From assembly GCA_934167435.1 (NCBI GenBank), contig CAKPKZ010000014.1, positions 1 through 19,772 of the forward strand: DNA of 19,772 bases, in the 5' to 3' direction. Positions within the stretch are counted from its first letter, which is position 1. Every line of letters starts with the position of its first letter. Shown here in pieces: positions 6,228 to 13,523 of the stretch. Source of the DNA: an uncultured Clostridia bacterium. GTDB lineage: Bacteria > Bacillota > Clostridia > TANB77 > CAG-508. A program made the position numbers and the translations under genes. Below the pieces are notes generated by a model. That model worked only from the letters and a program-made list of their open reading frames with translations, was not told the origin of the DNA and searched no databases.

Positions 6228-7912
6228 TTAACTAATTTTATATACATCTTGTTTTATAACCTCTTCAACTTTGATAAATTCATCTAAGTTTTCATTAATA
6301 GAATTTAGTTTTGAAAAGTTAAAATATATGTATACATTTTTGTCTTTATCAATTTCAATTTTGTTAATTAATCTATATAAATATATTTTATCTGGCTTTT
6401 CAAATTTTAGAAAATTTTCTATTAATTCATCTAATTCTTTTTCTTCTTTTACATAATTTTTTCTTGTAATTTTATCTTCTGTTCCTATTAGTTTTTGTTT
6501 TAATTCTTTCTTTTGTTCATTTAATTTTGTTTTTTCAAAATTGAATTTTTGTGAAACTCTAACATAATCTTCCTCTTGTAAAACTCCTCTTAACTTATCC
6601 ATATACATCTTGTCTAAATTATTATTTATATCCAATATAGCTCTATCAATTTGCTCTATTTTTTTCTTATATCCTTCTCGAATATCAAGAGTTTTGTTTT
6701 GATATTTTTCGTAAATTGAATAAAAAATTTCTTTGTCAGCGTATATTTGGCATATCTTTTTTACAATATAAATAATATGCTTTTCAAACTTCTCATAATT
6801 CATGTTTAGTGGATAGCACCCACGTTCTTTTGCATCACTACAGGTTATATATGGATGTGATTTTGCATTTCTTTTAGAGTTCTTTTTAAGTACTATTTGC
6901 AGTTTTCTTTTGCAATGATAACAGTAAAGTAATCCTCGTAATAAATAATCATATTTAAGTTTTGTATTTGTTCCTCTTTTTTTTAGAATACATTGCACTT
7001 TTTCAAAAGTATCTTTGTCGACAATAGGTTCATGTGTATTATTTACTATTATTTGATTTTCTTTTTCTACTGATCTTATTTTCTTTACCTTATACGATAT
7101 AACAGATTTTTTATTTTGCACCGTATTTCCAATATAAACCTCATTTTTTAACATATTACATAGTGTTACTTCATTCCAGCTATATCCTGACTTGTTTTTA
7201 TCTTGAACAGTTCCTGTTTTTCTATAACCTGATGGAGATAAATACTGGTTACTGTTTAAATAATTTACGATTTCACTACTTCCATGACCATTGGCATACA
7301 TATCAAAAATTTTTTCTACAATACTTTGTACTTTTCTATCAACAACTAATTTGTTTTTTATACTAGGATGTTTTTTATAGCCATAAGCAGTTGTACTACA
7401 AATATATTCTCCTTGCTTTTGTTTTTCTTTATAAACACTTCTAATCTTCTTTGAAATATCTTTAGCATACATATCATTCATAATTGCTTTAAAAGGTGTT
7501 ATATCATTATTTGTACTGTCTAAATATGTATCTATACCATCTGTTATAGCAACATATCTAACATTATTTTTTGGAAAATAATCTTCTATATAAAATCCAG
7601 TTTTAATATAATCTCTACCTAGTCTTGATAAGTCTTTTGTTATGACCATATTGATATTTCTATTTTCAATATCTTGTAGCATTTCATTAAATCCTGGTCT
7701 GTCAAATGTTGTACCACTTACTCCATCATCAACATATTCTTTTACAAGACATAAATCATTCTCCTTTACATATCTTTGCAAAATATTTCTTTGATTACCG
7801 ATACTTTCGCTTTCTTGTTTGTCGCCATCTTCTCTAGATAGTCTTATATATATTCCGTACTTTGAAGTTTTGGTATTTCAAGTTTAGCATTTAACCTCCT
7901 ATCCGTAATCAT
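6228..7912 (-). pseudogene. Large serine recombinase (TnpX-type), frameshifted at the N-terminus
   Basis: The open part (7781-6228, 517 residues from a TTG) has the resolvase domain remainder (DDGVSGTTFDRPGFNEML, KDLSRLGRDYIKTGFYIEDYFP), the recombinase domain (AYGYKKH, IVEKIFDMYANGHGSSEIVNYLN), a zinc ribbon (LLYCYHCKRKL ... CSDAKERGC) and a coiled coil, as in TnpX-like enzymes that excise and integrate by serine chemistry. The catalytic serine motif YGIYIRLSRED lies upstream in the same frame (Ser codon 7838-7836) but is not reachable from any start: ATG 7891 (after AGGAGG) and ATG 7912 both stop before it. A 7-base deletion of one GGAATAT copy near 7850, or a one-base change between 7891 and 7857, would explain this. 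It sits next to attL, as expected for the integrase. Confidence 0.88.
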
Positions 7913-7965
7913 CTACACATAAATTGTAACGTGCTTAAAATAATTTTGCAAATACTTTAGAATAA

Positions 7966-8112
7966 TTACTTTGTTTTTAATTTTAAATTTTCTATATAAT
8001 CTTTAAAAATTAATCCTATTGTTTCTTTTGCCTCCTGTTTTTCTTCTGTAAAAATACAATATGTATTAAATTCTAATTTATCTATTTTTGTTTCTTTTTT
8101 ATCTTTATTCAC
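7966..8112 (-). CDS. Small TnpW-like protein upstream of the recombinase
   Basis: A 48-residue frame starts at GTG 8112 with AAAGGAG (8130-8124) 11 bases upstream and stops at 7966. It reads KIDKLEFNTYCIFTEEKQEAKETIGLIFKDYIENL: a beta-strand-like aromatic segment, then a helix. Small proteins of this shape (TnpW and relatives) precede serine recombinases in Tn4451-type elements, and the position fits, but sequence similarity is only suggestive. It would be co-transcribed with the recombinase, 53 bases downstream. Function is unknown. Confidence 0.55.
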   Translation of the reverse strand: MNKDKKETKIDKLEFNTYCIFTEEKQEAKETIGLIFKDYIENLKLKTK

Positions 8113-8188
8113 ATCGACATTAGCTCCTTTCGTAAAAATTTAATTTGTAATTCTTTCTAATACAGAATATTAAAGAAAATGGCTTGTT

Positions 8189-8218
8189 ATGACACTTGAT
8201 TTCAAGTGTATTTGTCAA
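8189..8218 (-). promoter_or_regulatory. Recombinase operon promoter with palindrome in the spacer
   Basis: On the minus strand TTGACA (8218-8213) and a weak TGTCAT -10 (8194-8189) are 18 bases apart. The spacer holds most of an inverted repeat with 8-bp arms, ACACTTGA and TCAAGTGT (8192-8209), a good place for a repressor. The rest of the 8113-8306 gap shows no gene. Confidence 0.5.
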
Positions 8219-8306
8219 TGTACTGTTTAGTATTTCTATATATAAGCCCAGTTCTTATCCCAAAAGCGAAGCTATTTTTGAAAAATTTTTACTTTTATAA
8301 GAAAAA

Positions 8307-8340
8307 AAGACCTAATATATGTTTTCACATATTAGATCTT
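8307..8340 (-). terminator. Terminator of the cargo operon
   Basis: A 15-bp stem with two G-U pairs (AAGATCTAATATGTG with CATATATTAGGTCTT) and an AAAA loop is followed by a T run on the minus strand, 50 bases after the phosphatase stop. It isolates the recombinase operon from the cargo genes. Confidence 0.8.
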
Positions 8341-8390
8341 TATTTAGCTATTTACTTTTAATTTTATTTACTACTGTTATATTTATTTTT

Positions 8391-8942
8391 TTAGCACTCA
8401 TAAAACTTTATCTCACAATTCTTTAGTCCTGGATTATCTATTATTCCTTTTTCATTAATTCCATTAAAGTATCCATTAATTGCTCTTATTGTTCCACCAT
8501 GAGTTACTAAAAGAATATTGTTATCTTTATATTTTTGTTTTAAGTTATCAAGTAATTTCCATACTCTACTACATAAACTTTGTATTGTTTCAATCTCTTT
8601 ATATTCCTTATTTATATAATAATTATTTAGTATATCTGAATTTATTAATTCATCATTTATTTCTTTTCTTATCATGCCTTCAAAAATTCCATATCCACGT
8701 TCTTTTAATGAATCTTCAAATATAATGTTACACTTTACTGTTTCATTAATAATTTCAGCTGTTTTTCTTGCTCTTTTTAATGGTGAACTTATGATTAAAT
8801 CAATATTATAATCTTTTATTAATGCTTTTAATTGTCTTGCCTGTTCTATTCCAATTTCATTTAATTCAATATCTGTTTTTCCTTGAATTCTACCTTTAGC
8901 ATTCCAATCAGTTTGACCATGTCTAACAACATAAAACTTCAT
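8391..8942 (-). CDS. Histidine phosphatase family protein (phosphoglycerate mutase-like)
   Basis: This 183-residue cytoplasmic enzyme opens with YVVRHGQTDWNAKGRIQG, the branch-1 histidine phosphatase signature with the phospho-accepting H8 and R7. Further catalytic residues are R57 in SSPLKRARKTAE, the Glu of KERGYGIFEG and H148 in LLVTHGGTIRAI. Length matches small CobC/GpmB/YhfR-type phosphatases. It starts 3 bases after the stop of the phosphodiesterase gene, so it is probably the last gene of a three-gene operon; it could act on a phosphate ester released from that reaction, but the substrate cannot be read. It is cargo of the integrated element rather than part of the mobility set. Confidence 0.88.
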   Translation of the reverse strand: MKFYVVRHGQTDWNAKGRIQGKTDIELNEIGIEQARQLKALIKDYNIDLIISSPLKRARKTAEIINETVKCNIIFEDSLKERGYGIFEGMIRKEINDELINSDILNNYYINKEYKEIETIQSLCSRVWKLLDNLKQKYKDNNILLVTHGGTIRAINGYFNGINEKGIIDNPGLKNCEIKFYEC

Positions 8943-8945
8943 GCC

Positions 8946-9668
8946 TTATTCTCCTTCTATTAATACTTTTAATTTATCTGGGAAGTTAACAGTCATTCCC
9001 TCTATATTTAACTTATATACTTTTTGCATTATTTCTTCATCACGAATTCCCCATAATCTAACACCTAACCTGTTTCTATTGGCAAGCTCTATACTACTAT
9101 TTGATACTTTATCAGCTTTTGGGCAAATTTGACTTCCTTTTATTGATAATAATTTATCAATATTATTTTGATTAATTTCTTCATCAATAAGCCAAGATAT
9201 TTTTATATCTTTATCAAATTTTCTAACATTTTCTAATGCTTCAAATATAAAAGATGTAATATAAATATTTTCTTTACTTTTACTATATTTATCAATTATT
9301 TCTAATGTTTGTTTTTCTATTCCTATAGTCTTTAGCTCTATTGCAAATGTTAAGTCTTCAGATAAAAATTTCTTTGCAAACTCTTCAAAAAGTACAATTT
9401 TTTCATCTTTGTATTTTAAATCAAACCAACTTCCAAAATCAAATTTTAACAATTCATTATAAGTATAATCACTTATCGTCCCTATACCATTTGACTTTTT
9501 ATCTATAAAATCATCATGAAATATAACTATTTTCCCATCTTTAGTTTTTTGTAAATCTAACTCAATTCCATTAGCTTTTAATTCTATCGCTTTTCTAAAA
9601 GCGCCCATAGTATTTTCAGGTGCATAATCTGATGCACCTCTATGTGCATAATTAATAAATCTGTTCAT
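8946..9668 (-). CDS. Glycerophosphodiester phosphodiesterase
   Basis: This 240-residue enzyme of the GDPD/UgpQ family hydrolyses glycerophosphodiesters to glycerol 3-phosphate and an alcohol. The signature YAHRGASDYAPENT gives catalytic H9 and R10, GIELDLQKTKDGKIVIFHDD gives metal ligands E36 and D38 and catalytic H51, and FAIELKT supplies the later Glu. The end (GVRLWGIRDEEIMQ ... GMTVNFPDKLK) is typical. There is no signal peptide, so it should be cytoplasmic. It lies 11 bases after the YgjV-like membrane gene and 3 bases before the phosphatase, suggesting a lipid head-group or teichoic-type degradation module carried as cargo. Confidence 0.92.
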   Translation of the reverse strand: MNRFINYAHRGASDYAPENTMGAFRKAIELKANGIELDLQKTKDGKIVIFHDDFIDKKSNGIGTISDYTYNELLKFDFGSWFDLKYKDEKIVLFEEFAKKFLSEDLTFAIELKTIGIEKQTLEIIDKYSKSKENIYITSFIFEALENVRKFDKDIKISWLIDEEINQNNIDKLLSIKGSQICPKADKVSNSSIELANRNRLGVRLWGIRDEEIMQKVYKLNIEGMTVNFPDKLKVLIEGE

Positions 9669-9679
9669 AAATTATCCTC

Positions 9680-10198
9680 CTATTTATTTAACTTTGAATT
9701 ATTTTTTATATCATTTTTCCATACTGCATATATTCCTATAATCAATAATATTAAATCTCCTAATACCATAAACCAACTATTATAATAAATGTAATATGAT
9801 CCATATAATATTCCTGTTGTAATTCCAGATATTCTAACTAGTTTCATATTTGATTGCCATAGACAATAAGTTCTAATAAGCGAACCTATTGTTGGTAATA
9901 ATGAAATTAGTCCTCCCCACGTTAAAATACAATTAACTATAATAATACTTTCAAACAAAAATAGTATTATTAAATAAAGTGTTTTGCTAAATTTTTCTTT
10001 ATTTATAAATAAAAAAGTCCTTATAAAATTAATTATACTTAAAATTGCACCTGTATAGGCTAATATTATAAAATCATAAACTGCCTCAAGTAAGCAATTT
10101 AATGATTGAACCACCAAAGACTTTTTTCGTTCCTTTATACAAATACTTACTATTAATGCTACAAATGCTAATATACTAAATGTTATTCCTATTTTCAT
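9680..10198 (-). CDS. YgjV-like inner membrane protein
   Basis: The 172-residue protein has about five or six hydrophobic segments. The pattern LEAVYDFIILAYTGAILSIINFIRTFLF, then LTWGGLISLLPTIGSLIRTYCLWQ, then ISGITTGILYGSYYIYYNSWFMVLGDLI matches the YgjV family of small bacterial membrane proteins of unknown function. The start follows TAGGAG. It is the first gene of the cargo operon. A transport or membrane-sensing role beside the soluble phosphodiesterase and phosphatase is possible but not shown. Confidence 0.75.
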   Translation of the reverse strand: MKIGITFSILAFVALIVSICIKERKKSLVVQSLNCLLEAVYDFIILAYTGAILSIINFIRTFLFINKEKFSKTLYLIILFLFESIIIVNCILTWGGLISLLPTIGSLIRTYCLWQSNMKLVRISGITTGILYGSYYIYYNSWFMVLGDLILLIIGIYAVWKNDIKNNSKLNK

Positions 10199-10221
10199 AA
10201 TTTTCTCCTACATTTTTCTCT

Positions 10222-10250
10222 ATATTAGCATAAAAATAAATTTTTATCAA
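10222..10250 (-). promoter_or_regulatory. Promoter of the cargo operon
   Basis: On the minus strand TTGATA (10250-10245), 17 bases, then TAATAT (10227-10222) preceded by TGC, an extended -10. It lies between the terminator at 10284-10311 and the YgjV gene. Confidence 0.6.
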
Positions 10251-10278
10251 TTATATTACAATTATTTACTTTGCATAT

Positions 10279-10455
10279 CAAAAAAACTATATGCTTTTAT
10301 ACATATAGTTTCATTTTCGTATTTATGCAACTTTTTGCTTTCACTTTCTTATAATTGGATTATCTATGTGGTATGCTTTTCTACCACATTATTACTTAAC
10401 TTTTTGCTAACAATGTTTATACATAGTTTTTCTAACACAATTTGTATTTTGTAGC
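10279..10455 (-). ncRNA. Candidate stand-alone small RNA beside the AbiE pair
   Basis: A strong promoter (10487-10459) and the terminator at 10284-10311 enclose about 175 bases with no ORF longer than a few codons. The expected RNA contains a perfect 7-bp hairpin (TGTGGTA/TACCACA, 10367-10388) flanked by two copies of AGCAAAAAGTT (10408-10398 and 10339-10329). Together these look like an RNA gene. It is downstream of the toxin gene on the same strand. Role unknown; an unusually long 3' region is the alternative, but the internal promoter argues against it. Confidence 0.5.
10284..10311 (-). terminator. Terminator of the candidate small RNA and AbiE operon
   Basis: AAACTATATG and CATATAGTTT form a perfect 10-bp stem with an 8-base loop and a following T run on the minus strand. 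On the plus strand it is followed only by a weak T tract. Confidence 0.85.
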
Positions 10456-10458
10456 CCC

Positions 10459-10487
10459 ATTTTATACTCATTTTTTTAGTTTGTCAA
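10459..10487 (-). promoter_or_regulatory. Promoter of the candidate small RNA
   Basis: On the minus strand a consensus TTGACA (10487-10482), 17 bases, then TAAAAT (10464-10459); transcription would begin near the GGGGC at about 10453-10457. It lies 46 bases past the AbiEii stop. Confidence 0.6.
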
Positions 10488-10532
10488 GACCTATTGAAAC
10501 TTTTTTTGCAATCCAAGAGTGAATTGTATTCT

Positions 10533-11471
10533 TTACATTTGCCTATGTATCTCTTCTAAAACCTTTTTAACTTGGTCAATAGAAAATTTATATTTATCAT
10601 TTAAAACATATTTATCTTGCATTTTTTCGAATTCTTTTATTAATGAATCATCAAAGTCTAGTTTAAAATAATTAAAATCTTTTATTTCTGTTTCTTCATC
10701 TATACCACCAATTCGTACTTTTTCTTCTTGTCTTTTGTAATATATCAGTTTATTTAATTCATCTTTATCATTTAATAACTTTTGAATTTTATCGTTGTTA
10801 AATAATACTGATACATCATATAAATGCTTTGCTGTATCCATATACAGTTTTCTTATATAATAAAACTCTGCTGCAAATATTTTATCTATAAACATTCTCT
10901 CTAATTTTATTATTTCAATTTCTATTTTTGTGATATCAAATTGCTCTTCTAAAATTTTCTTTTCTTTATCATTTGCAAGTTTATATATTAAAGGCTCTAT
11001 ATAGTATTTTTCGGTTGGTTCGCTTACAGTAAAAGAAGTCGATTCTACTTGTATTTTTCCTGCTCTTTGCAAAGGTATTTCACTATCTTCATATACTGAT
11101 GTATATTGGTAAACTCCTGTAACACTACCTTTATTGTCTATACATTCGTCTTTTATTAATTCTAAACCTTTTATATTGTAACCTAAAGCAGATTCTTTTA
11201 ATCTTTTCTTATTTCTTGTATTGGATTCTTCTGATAAAACTTTTACAGTTAAATCGATATCTTCTGAAAAACGATTCATTGTATCTAAAATTTTATATAC
11301 TGCCGTACCGCCTTTAAAATAAGCTTTTAAATAATTTTGCTTTTTAGCTAATTCTTTAAGAACTAAACATACATAATAGTCTTTTTCTATTATATCCCTA
11401 TCTATAGCTTCTCTATCTTTAATAATTTCTATAAAATTTTCAAATTCAAATTTATTTAAATGTAGTAACAT
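10533..11471 (-). CDS. AbiEii/AbiGii-family nucleotidyltransferase toxin
   Basis: The 312-residue protein has the nucleotidyltransferase signature FKGGTAVYKI (G54-T56) followed by RFSEDIDLTV, with the metal-binding D71 and D73. These are the defining features of AbiEii toxins, which in the AbiE phage-exclusion system act as the toxin of a type IV toxin-antitoxin pair; related enzymes (MenT) modify tRNA 3' ends. The C-terminal half is mostly helical. Its ATG follows AGGAG and lies 8 bases after the AbiEi-like gene, so the two are co-transcribed with the antitoxin first. On the element it probably stabilises the island or excludes phage. Confidence 0.9.
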   Translation of the reverse strand: MLLHLNKFEFENFIEIIKDREAIDRDIIEKDYYVCLVLKELAKKQNYLKAYFKGGTAVYKILDTMNRFSEDIDLTVKVLSEESNTRNKKRLKESALGYNIKGLELIKDECIDNKGSVTGVYQYTSVYEDSEIPLQRAGKIQVESTSFTVSEPTEKYYIEPLIYKLANDKEKKILEEQFDITKIEIEIIKLERMFIDKIFAAEFYYIRKLYMDTAKHLYDVSVLFNNDKIQKLLNDKDELNKLIYYKRQEEKVRIGGIDEETEIKDFNYFKLDFDDSLIKEFEKMQDKYVLNDKYKFSIDQVKKVLEEIHRQM

Positions 11472-11479
11472 TATATCTC

Positions 11480-12127
11480 CTATCTTGCTATTACAAATAA
11501 TTTATCTAATACTTTTCTATTATTTGTTTCTCTAGCATATTTTATAATTTTTTCAAAATCTAATTTACATTCTTCTATAATTCTATATAAAATTTCATCT
11601 GCATTTGGAGCATCAATAGGAATATTATCTTTATTATCTAAAATATCTATAAACTGCAAATATCTATAATTTTCATTTGTTATTTTAATTTTGGGTTTTG
11701 TTATATATGTTCTTAATTTTTCATCATATTGTTTATGATATTTACATTCATTTGTTACTATATCTGTTACATTTGGAACTAATGTTGTTAGTCCTAATTT
11801 ATTAAATAATTTTGCACCCACTATATACCCTTTTATATTTCCATCTTTATCTTCTAAATATTTTAATTTTCTTAATTTATTTGTATTTAATGGAACTGCT
11901 CCAAACATACTAATAATAGGCTTATAATATACTCCTTTATATTCAGCTTTTATAATACCTTCGTTTTTTAGTCTATTTAAAATAACATTTATATTTTTTA
12001 ATATGTTTTCTTGTTTGTTATCTTCTTCGTATTGCCCAATAACATATTTTTTTATGTCTTCAATAAATATTGGCTCATCTTCTGGATATTGTTCAATATA
12101 TTCTAAAACTAATTTACAAATATTCAT
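11480..12127 (-). CDS. AbiEi-like antitoxin (DUF6088-type)
   Basis: The 215-residue protein starts with a winged-helix-like region (FIEDIKKYVIG ... ILNRLKNEGIIKAEYKGVYYKP), followed by MFGAVPLNTNKLRKLKYLEDKDGNIKGYIVGAKLFNKLGLTT and a C-terminal part with ILDNKDNIPIDAPNADEILYRIIEECK. This is the layout of DUF6088/AbiEi proteins, which neutralise AbiEii and repress their own promoter. Direct upstream position to the toxin with an 8-base gap supports the assignment. AAGGAGG precedes the ATG, so it should be well translated relative to the toxin. Confidence 0.83.
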   Translation of the reverse strand: MNICKLVLEYIEQYPEDEPIFIEDIKKYVIGQYEEDNKQENILKNINVILNRLKNEGIIKAEYKGVYYKPIISMFGAVPLNTNKLRKLKYLEDKDGNIKGYIVGAKLFNKLGLTTLVPNVTDIVTNECKYHKQYDEKLRTYITKPKIKITNENYRYLQFIDILDNKDNIPIDAPNADEILYRIIEECKLDFEKIIKYARETNNRKVLDKLFVIAR

Positions 12128-12219
12128 GAGTTTTACCTCCTTTGTTATTATTTTGTAATATCTTCTATATATTATATACTTTATAATAACATTATATTCG
12201 TTTTTTTAGAATTTGTCAA
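12128..12219 (-). promoter_or_regulatory. AbiE operon promoter with inverted repeats
   Basis: On the minus strand TTGACA (12219-12214), 17 bases and TATAAT (12196-12191) are both perfect consensus hexamers. Downstream of the -10 are TGTTATT ... AATAACA arms and a TATATAATATATA palindrome in the leader. AbiEi antitoxins are known to bind inverted repeats in their own promoter, so these are candidate operators. Confidence 0.65.
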
Positions 12220-12231
12220 ATATTTTGCTAT

Positions 12232-12639
12232 TTACTCACACTTTTTTCTATGATTTACTTCTTGCCATACATCCAAATCTAATTTTTTGTCAATTAACTT
12301 TATCATTTCTTTTTGATTCTTTAAAATTTCAAGCATTTTAAATTTTAGTTCTTCCCTTTCATATTTATCAATTTGTGTAGCAAATATTGCAATATGTTTT
12401 ATACTTTTATGCATTTCTTTTAATATCTGTGTATTATCTGAATATGCTTTTAAAATTTCATTTTTCCCTATTAAGTCAACATTAGTTACCTTTTCATAAA
12501 TCGCAGAATCTCTTATATATTTAGATAATTGTTTATATCCATAATATTCTGCCTTTGCTTTTATTAAAATTTTTTCTTCTTCTGATACTCTTGACTTTAT
12601 CATTTCTGTTCTATTATCTGGATTTAATTCCATAATCAC
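12232..12639 (-). CDS. MobC-like mobilization (relaxosome accessory) protein
   Basis: The 133-135 residue protein begins RTEMIKSRVSEEEKILIKAKAEYYGYKQLSKYIRDSAI, a ribbon-helix-helix-type DNA-binding segment typical of MobC-family accessory proteins that bind oriT and help the relaxase. The remainder is a helical region (NEILKAYSDNTQILKEMHKSIKHIAIFATQID). It starts at GTG 12639 or, more conventionally, ATG 12633. The hairpin-rich 12684-12823 directly upstream is a plausible binding region. A relaxase gene would normally follow, but the AbiE pair is there instead. Confidence 0.75.
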   Translation of the reverse strand: MIMELNPDNRTEMIKSRVSEEEKILIKAKAEYYGYKQLSKYIRDSAIYEKVTNVDLIGKNEILKAYSDNTQILKEMHKSIKHIAIFATQIDKYEREELKFKMLEILKNQKEMIKLIDKKLDLDVWQEVNHRKKCE

Positions 12640-12683
12640 TCACACCTTTATCTTTTTATTCATACTTAATTTCTACACTATAA

Positions 12684-12823
12684 AAATATCAATATTAGCA
12701 AAGCTATATTTGATATTTTACAGCAAAGATTTTTGCTCCGAATTTTGTGGCATTTTTTAATGCCCAATATTCGCCGGCTTGGTCCTGTGGACCACAAATT
12801 GCCGTTTAGGAGAAAATCTCCTA
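12684..12823. other. Hairpin-rich region, candidate oriT
   Basis: Five inverted repeats occur in 140 bases between the mobC-like and winged-helix genes: an imperfect 16-base pair (12684-12699/12703-12718), AGCAAA/TTTGCT (12722-12737), GGCATT/AATGCC (12749-12764), GGTCC/GGACC (12781-12793) and TAGGAGA/TCTCCTA (12807-12823). The region is locally GC-rich and has no ORF. Density of hairpins beside a MobC gene is typical of an oriT; I cannot place the nick site. A replication origin for the adjacent Rep-like protein is the alternative. Confidence 0.55.
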
Positions 12824-12900
12824 ATACCTTTTTAGCCCGCTTGGAGAAAAAAATTGATTCAAAATTTTATATTTTTTCATAAAATTCACCTGTCCTTTCT

Positions 12901-13374
12901 TTATAAATTTGCATATAAACTGTTTAAAAATTCATCCGAATATTCTCTTTGATTTGTATAATTTGAATATGTATTTTTATTAGATTTAATATTATTTCTT
13001 ATATTATTATCTTCCACTTTTTGATGGATAGCCTGTCCATTTTTTGATTGATAGTGGTATCCATTATTTAATGGATACGGTACATCATTTATATAAATTT
13101 TTCTTTGAATTATTTGATTATTTTCATTTCTAATTAGTTCAACAACTATAAAATTTTTATTCTTTAAATCAGAAATCCAACTTGAAATCGTTTTAGGATT
13201 TACATCTAATTTTTCTGCTAAATATTTATTAGATGCAAAACAATAACCTTCTTTACAAGCAAGGGATGTTATTATTGCATATAGTAGTTTTTCATTTGCT
13301 TTTAATTCTTTATTATATAAAACAGTTGCAGGAATTACAGAATAATATCCAACCTTTTCTTGATTTTCTTTCAT
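12901..13374 (-). CDS. Winged-helix protein, replication-initiator-like
   Basis: The 157-residue protein begins with YYSVIPATVLYNKELKANEKLLYAIITSLA, then FASNKYLAEKLDVNPKTISSWISDLKNKNFIVVEL, a helix-turn-helix/winged-helix domain like those at the N-terminus of plasmid and phage replication proteins. The second half is low-complexity, rich in N, S, Y and K, and ends in EYSDEFLNSLYANL, reminiscent of DnaD-type tails. GGAG precedes the ATG by 6 bases. It is the first gene from the right end of the element, next to the candidate oriT/origin. A role in replication of the excised circle or in regulation is likely. Confidence 0.65.
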   Translation of the reverse strand: MKENQEKVGYYSVIPATVLYNKELKANEKLLYAIITSLACKEGYCFASNKYLAEKLDVNPKTISSWISDLKNKNFIVVELIRNENNQIIQRKIYINDVPYPLNNGYHYQSKNGQAIHQKVEDNNIRNNIKSNKNTYSNYTNQREYSDEFLNSLYANL

Positions 13375-13414
13375 ATACTACTCCAATTCTAGCCGTAAAA
13401 ATCCACTAAAAAAA

Positions 13415-13445
13415 CAGAATATTTCAATTAAATTGAAATACTCTG
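13415..13445 (-). terminator. Terminator near the right end of the element
   Basis: CAGAGTATTTCAAT and ATTGAAATATTCTG form a 14-bp stem (one G-U) with a 3-base loop followed by seven T on the minus strand. It lies upstream of the winged-helix gene, so it stops transcription entering the element from the host side. Confidence 0.75.
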
Positions 13446-13483
13446 TAATATAGATGATTACTGCATTTTATTAAATTAATTTC

Positions 13484-13523
13484 TTGGTTGGTATATTTTT
13501 AAATCCACAGGTGTGGATTTAAA
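13484..13523 (+). repeat. attR and right terminal inverted arm of the element
   Basis: The element arm (13484-13509, ending AAATCCACA) meets GG (13510-13511) and host TGTGGATTTAAA (13512-13523). The junction is itself a perfect inverted repeat TTTAAATCCACA-GG-TGTGGATTTAAA. Host coding sequence for GVDLNLQFPA continues to the right. Confidence 0.85.

Larger units (their letters stand above)
5805..13511. mobile_element. Integrative mobilizable element inserted in the M14 carboxypeptidase gene
   Basis: The 7.7 kb segment is bounded by a shared GGTGTGGATTTAAA and by inverted terminal arms (5805-5830 and 13484-13509), and it splits an otherwise collinear peptidase gene. It encodes a large serine recombinase next to its left end, a TnpW-like ORF, a MobC-like protein beside an oriT-like hairpin cluster, a winged-helix replication-type protein, an AbiE toxin-antitoxin pair, a lipid/phosphate-ester cargo operon and two candidate RNAs. 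All its genes point the same way (minus). The recombinase is frameshifted and no relaxase is present, so it is probably immobile now. A bidirectional terminator near the left end and a minus-strand terminator near the right end insulate it. Confidence 0.88.

Noticed and set aside
10329..10408. Start of a CRISPR-like array (repeated AGCAAAAAGTT)
   Set aside because: Only two 11-base copies, no regular spacing, no cas genes.
5805..13509. Classical DDE transposon, suggested by terminal inverted repeats
   Set aside because: No DDE transposase is present, the inverted arms meet at a dinucleotide core shared with the host, and a large serine recombinase lies at the end, so the arms are better read as att-site half sites.
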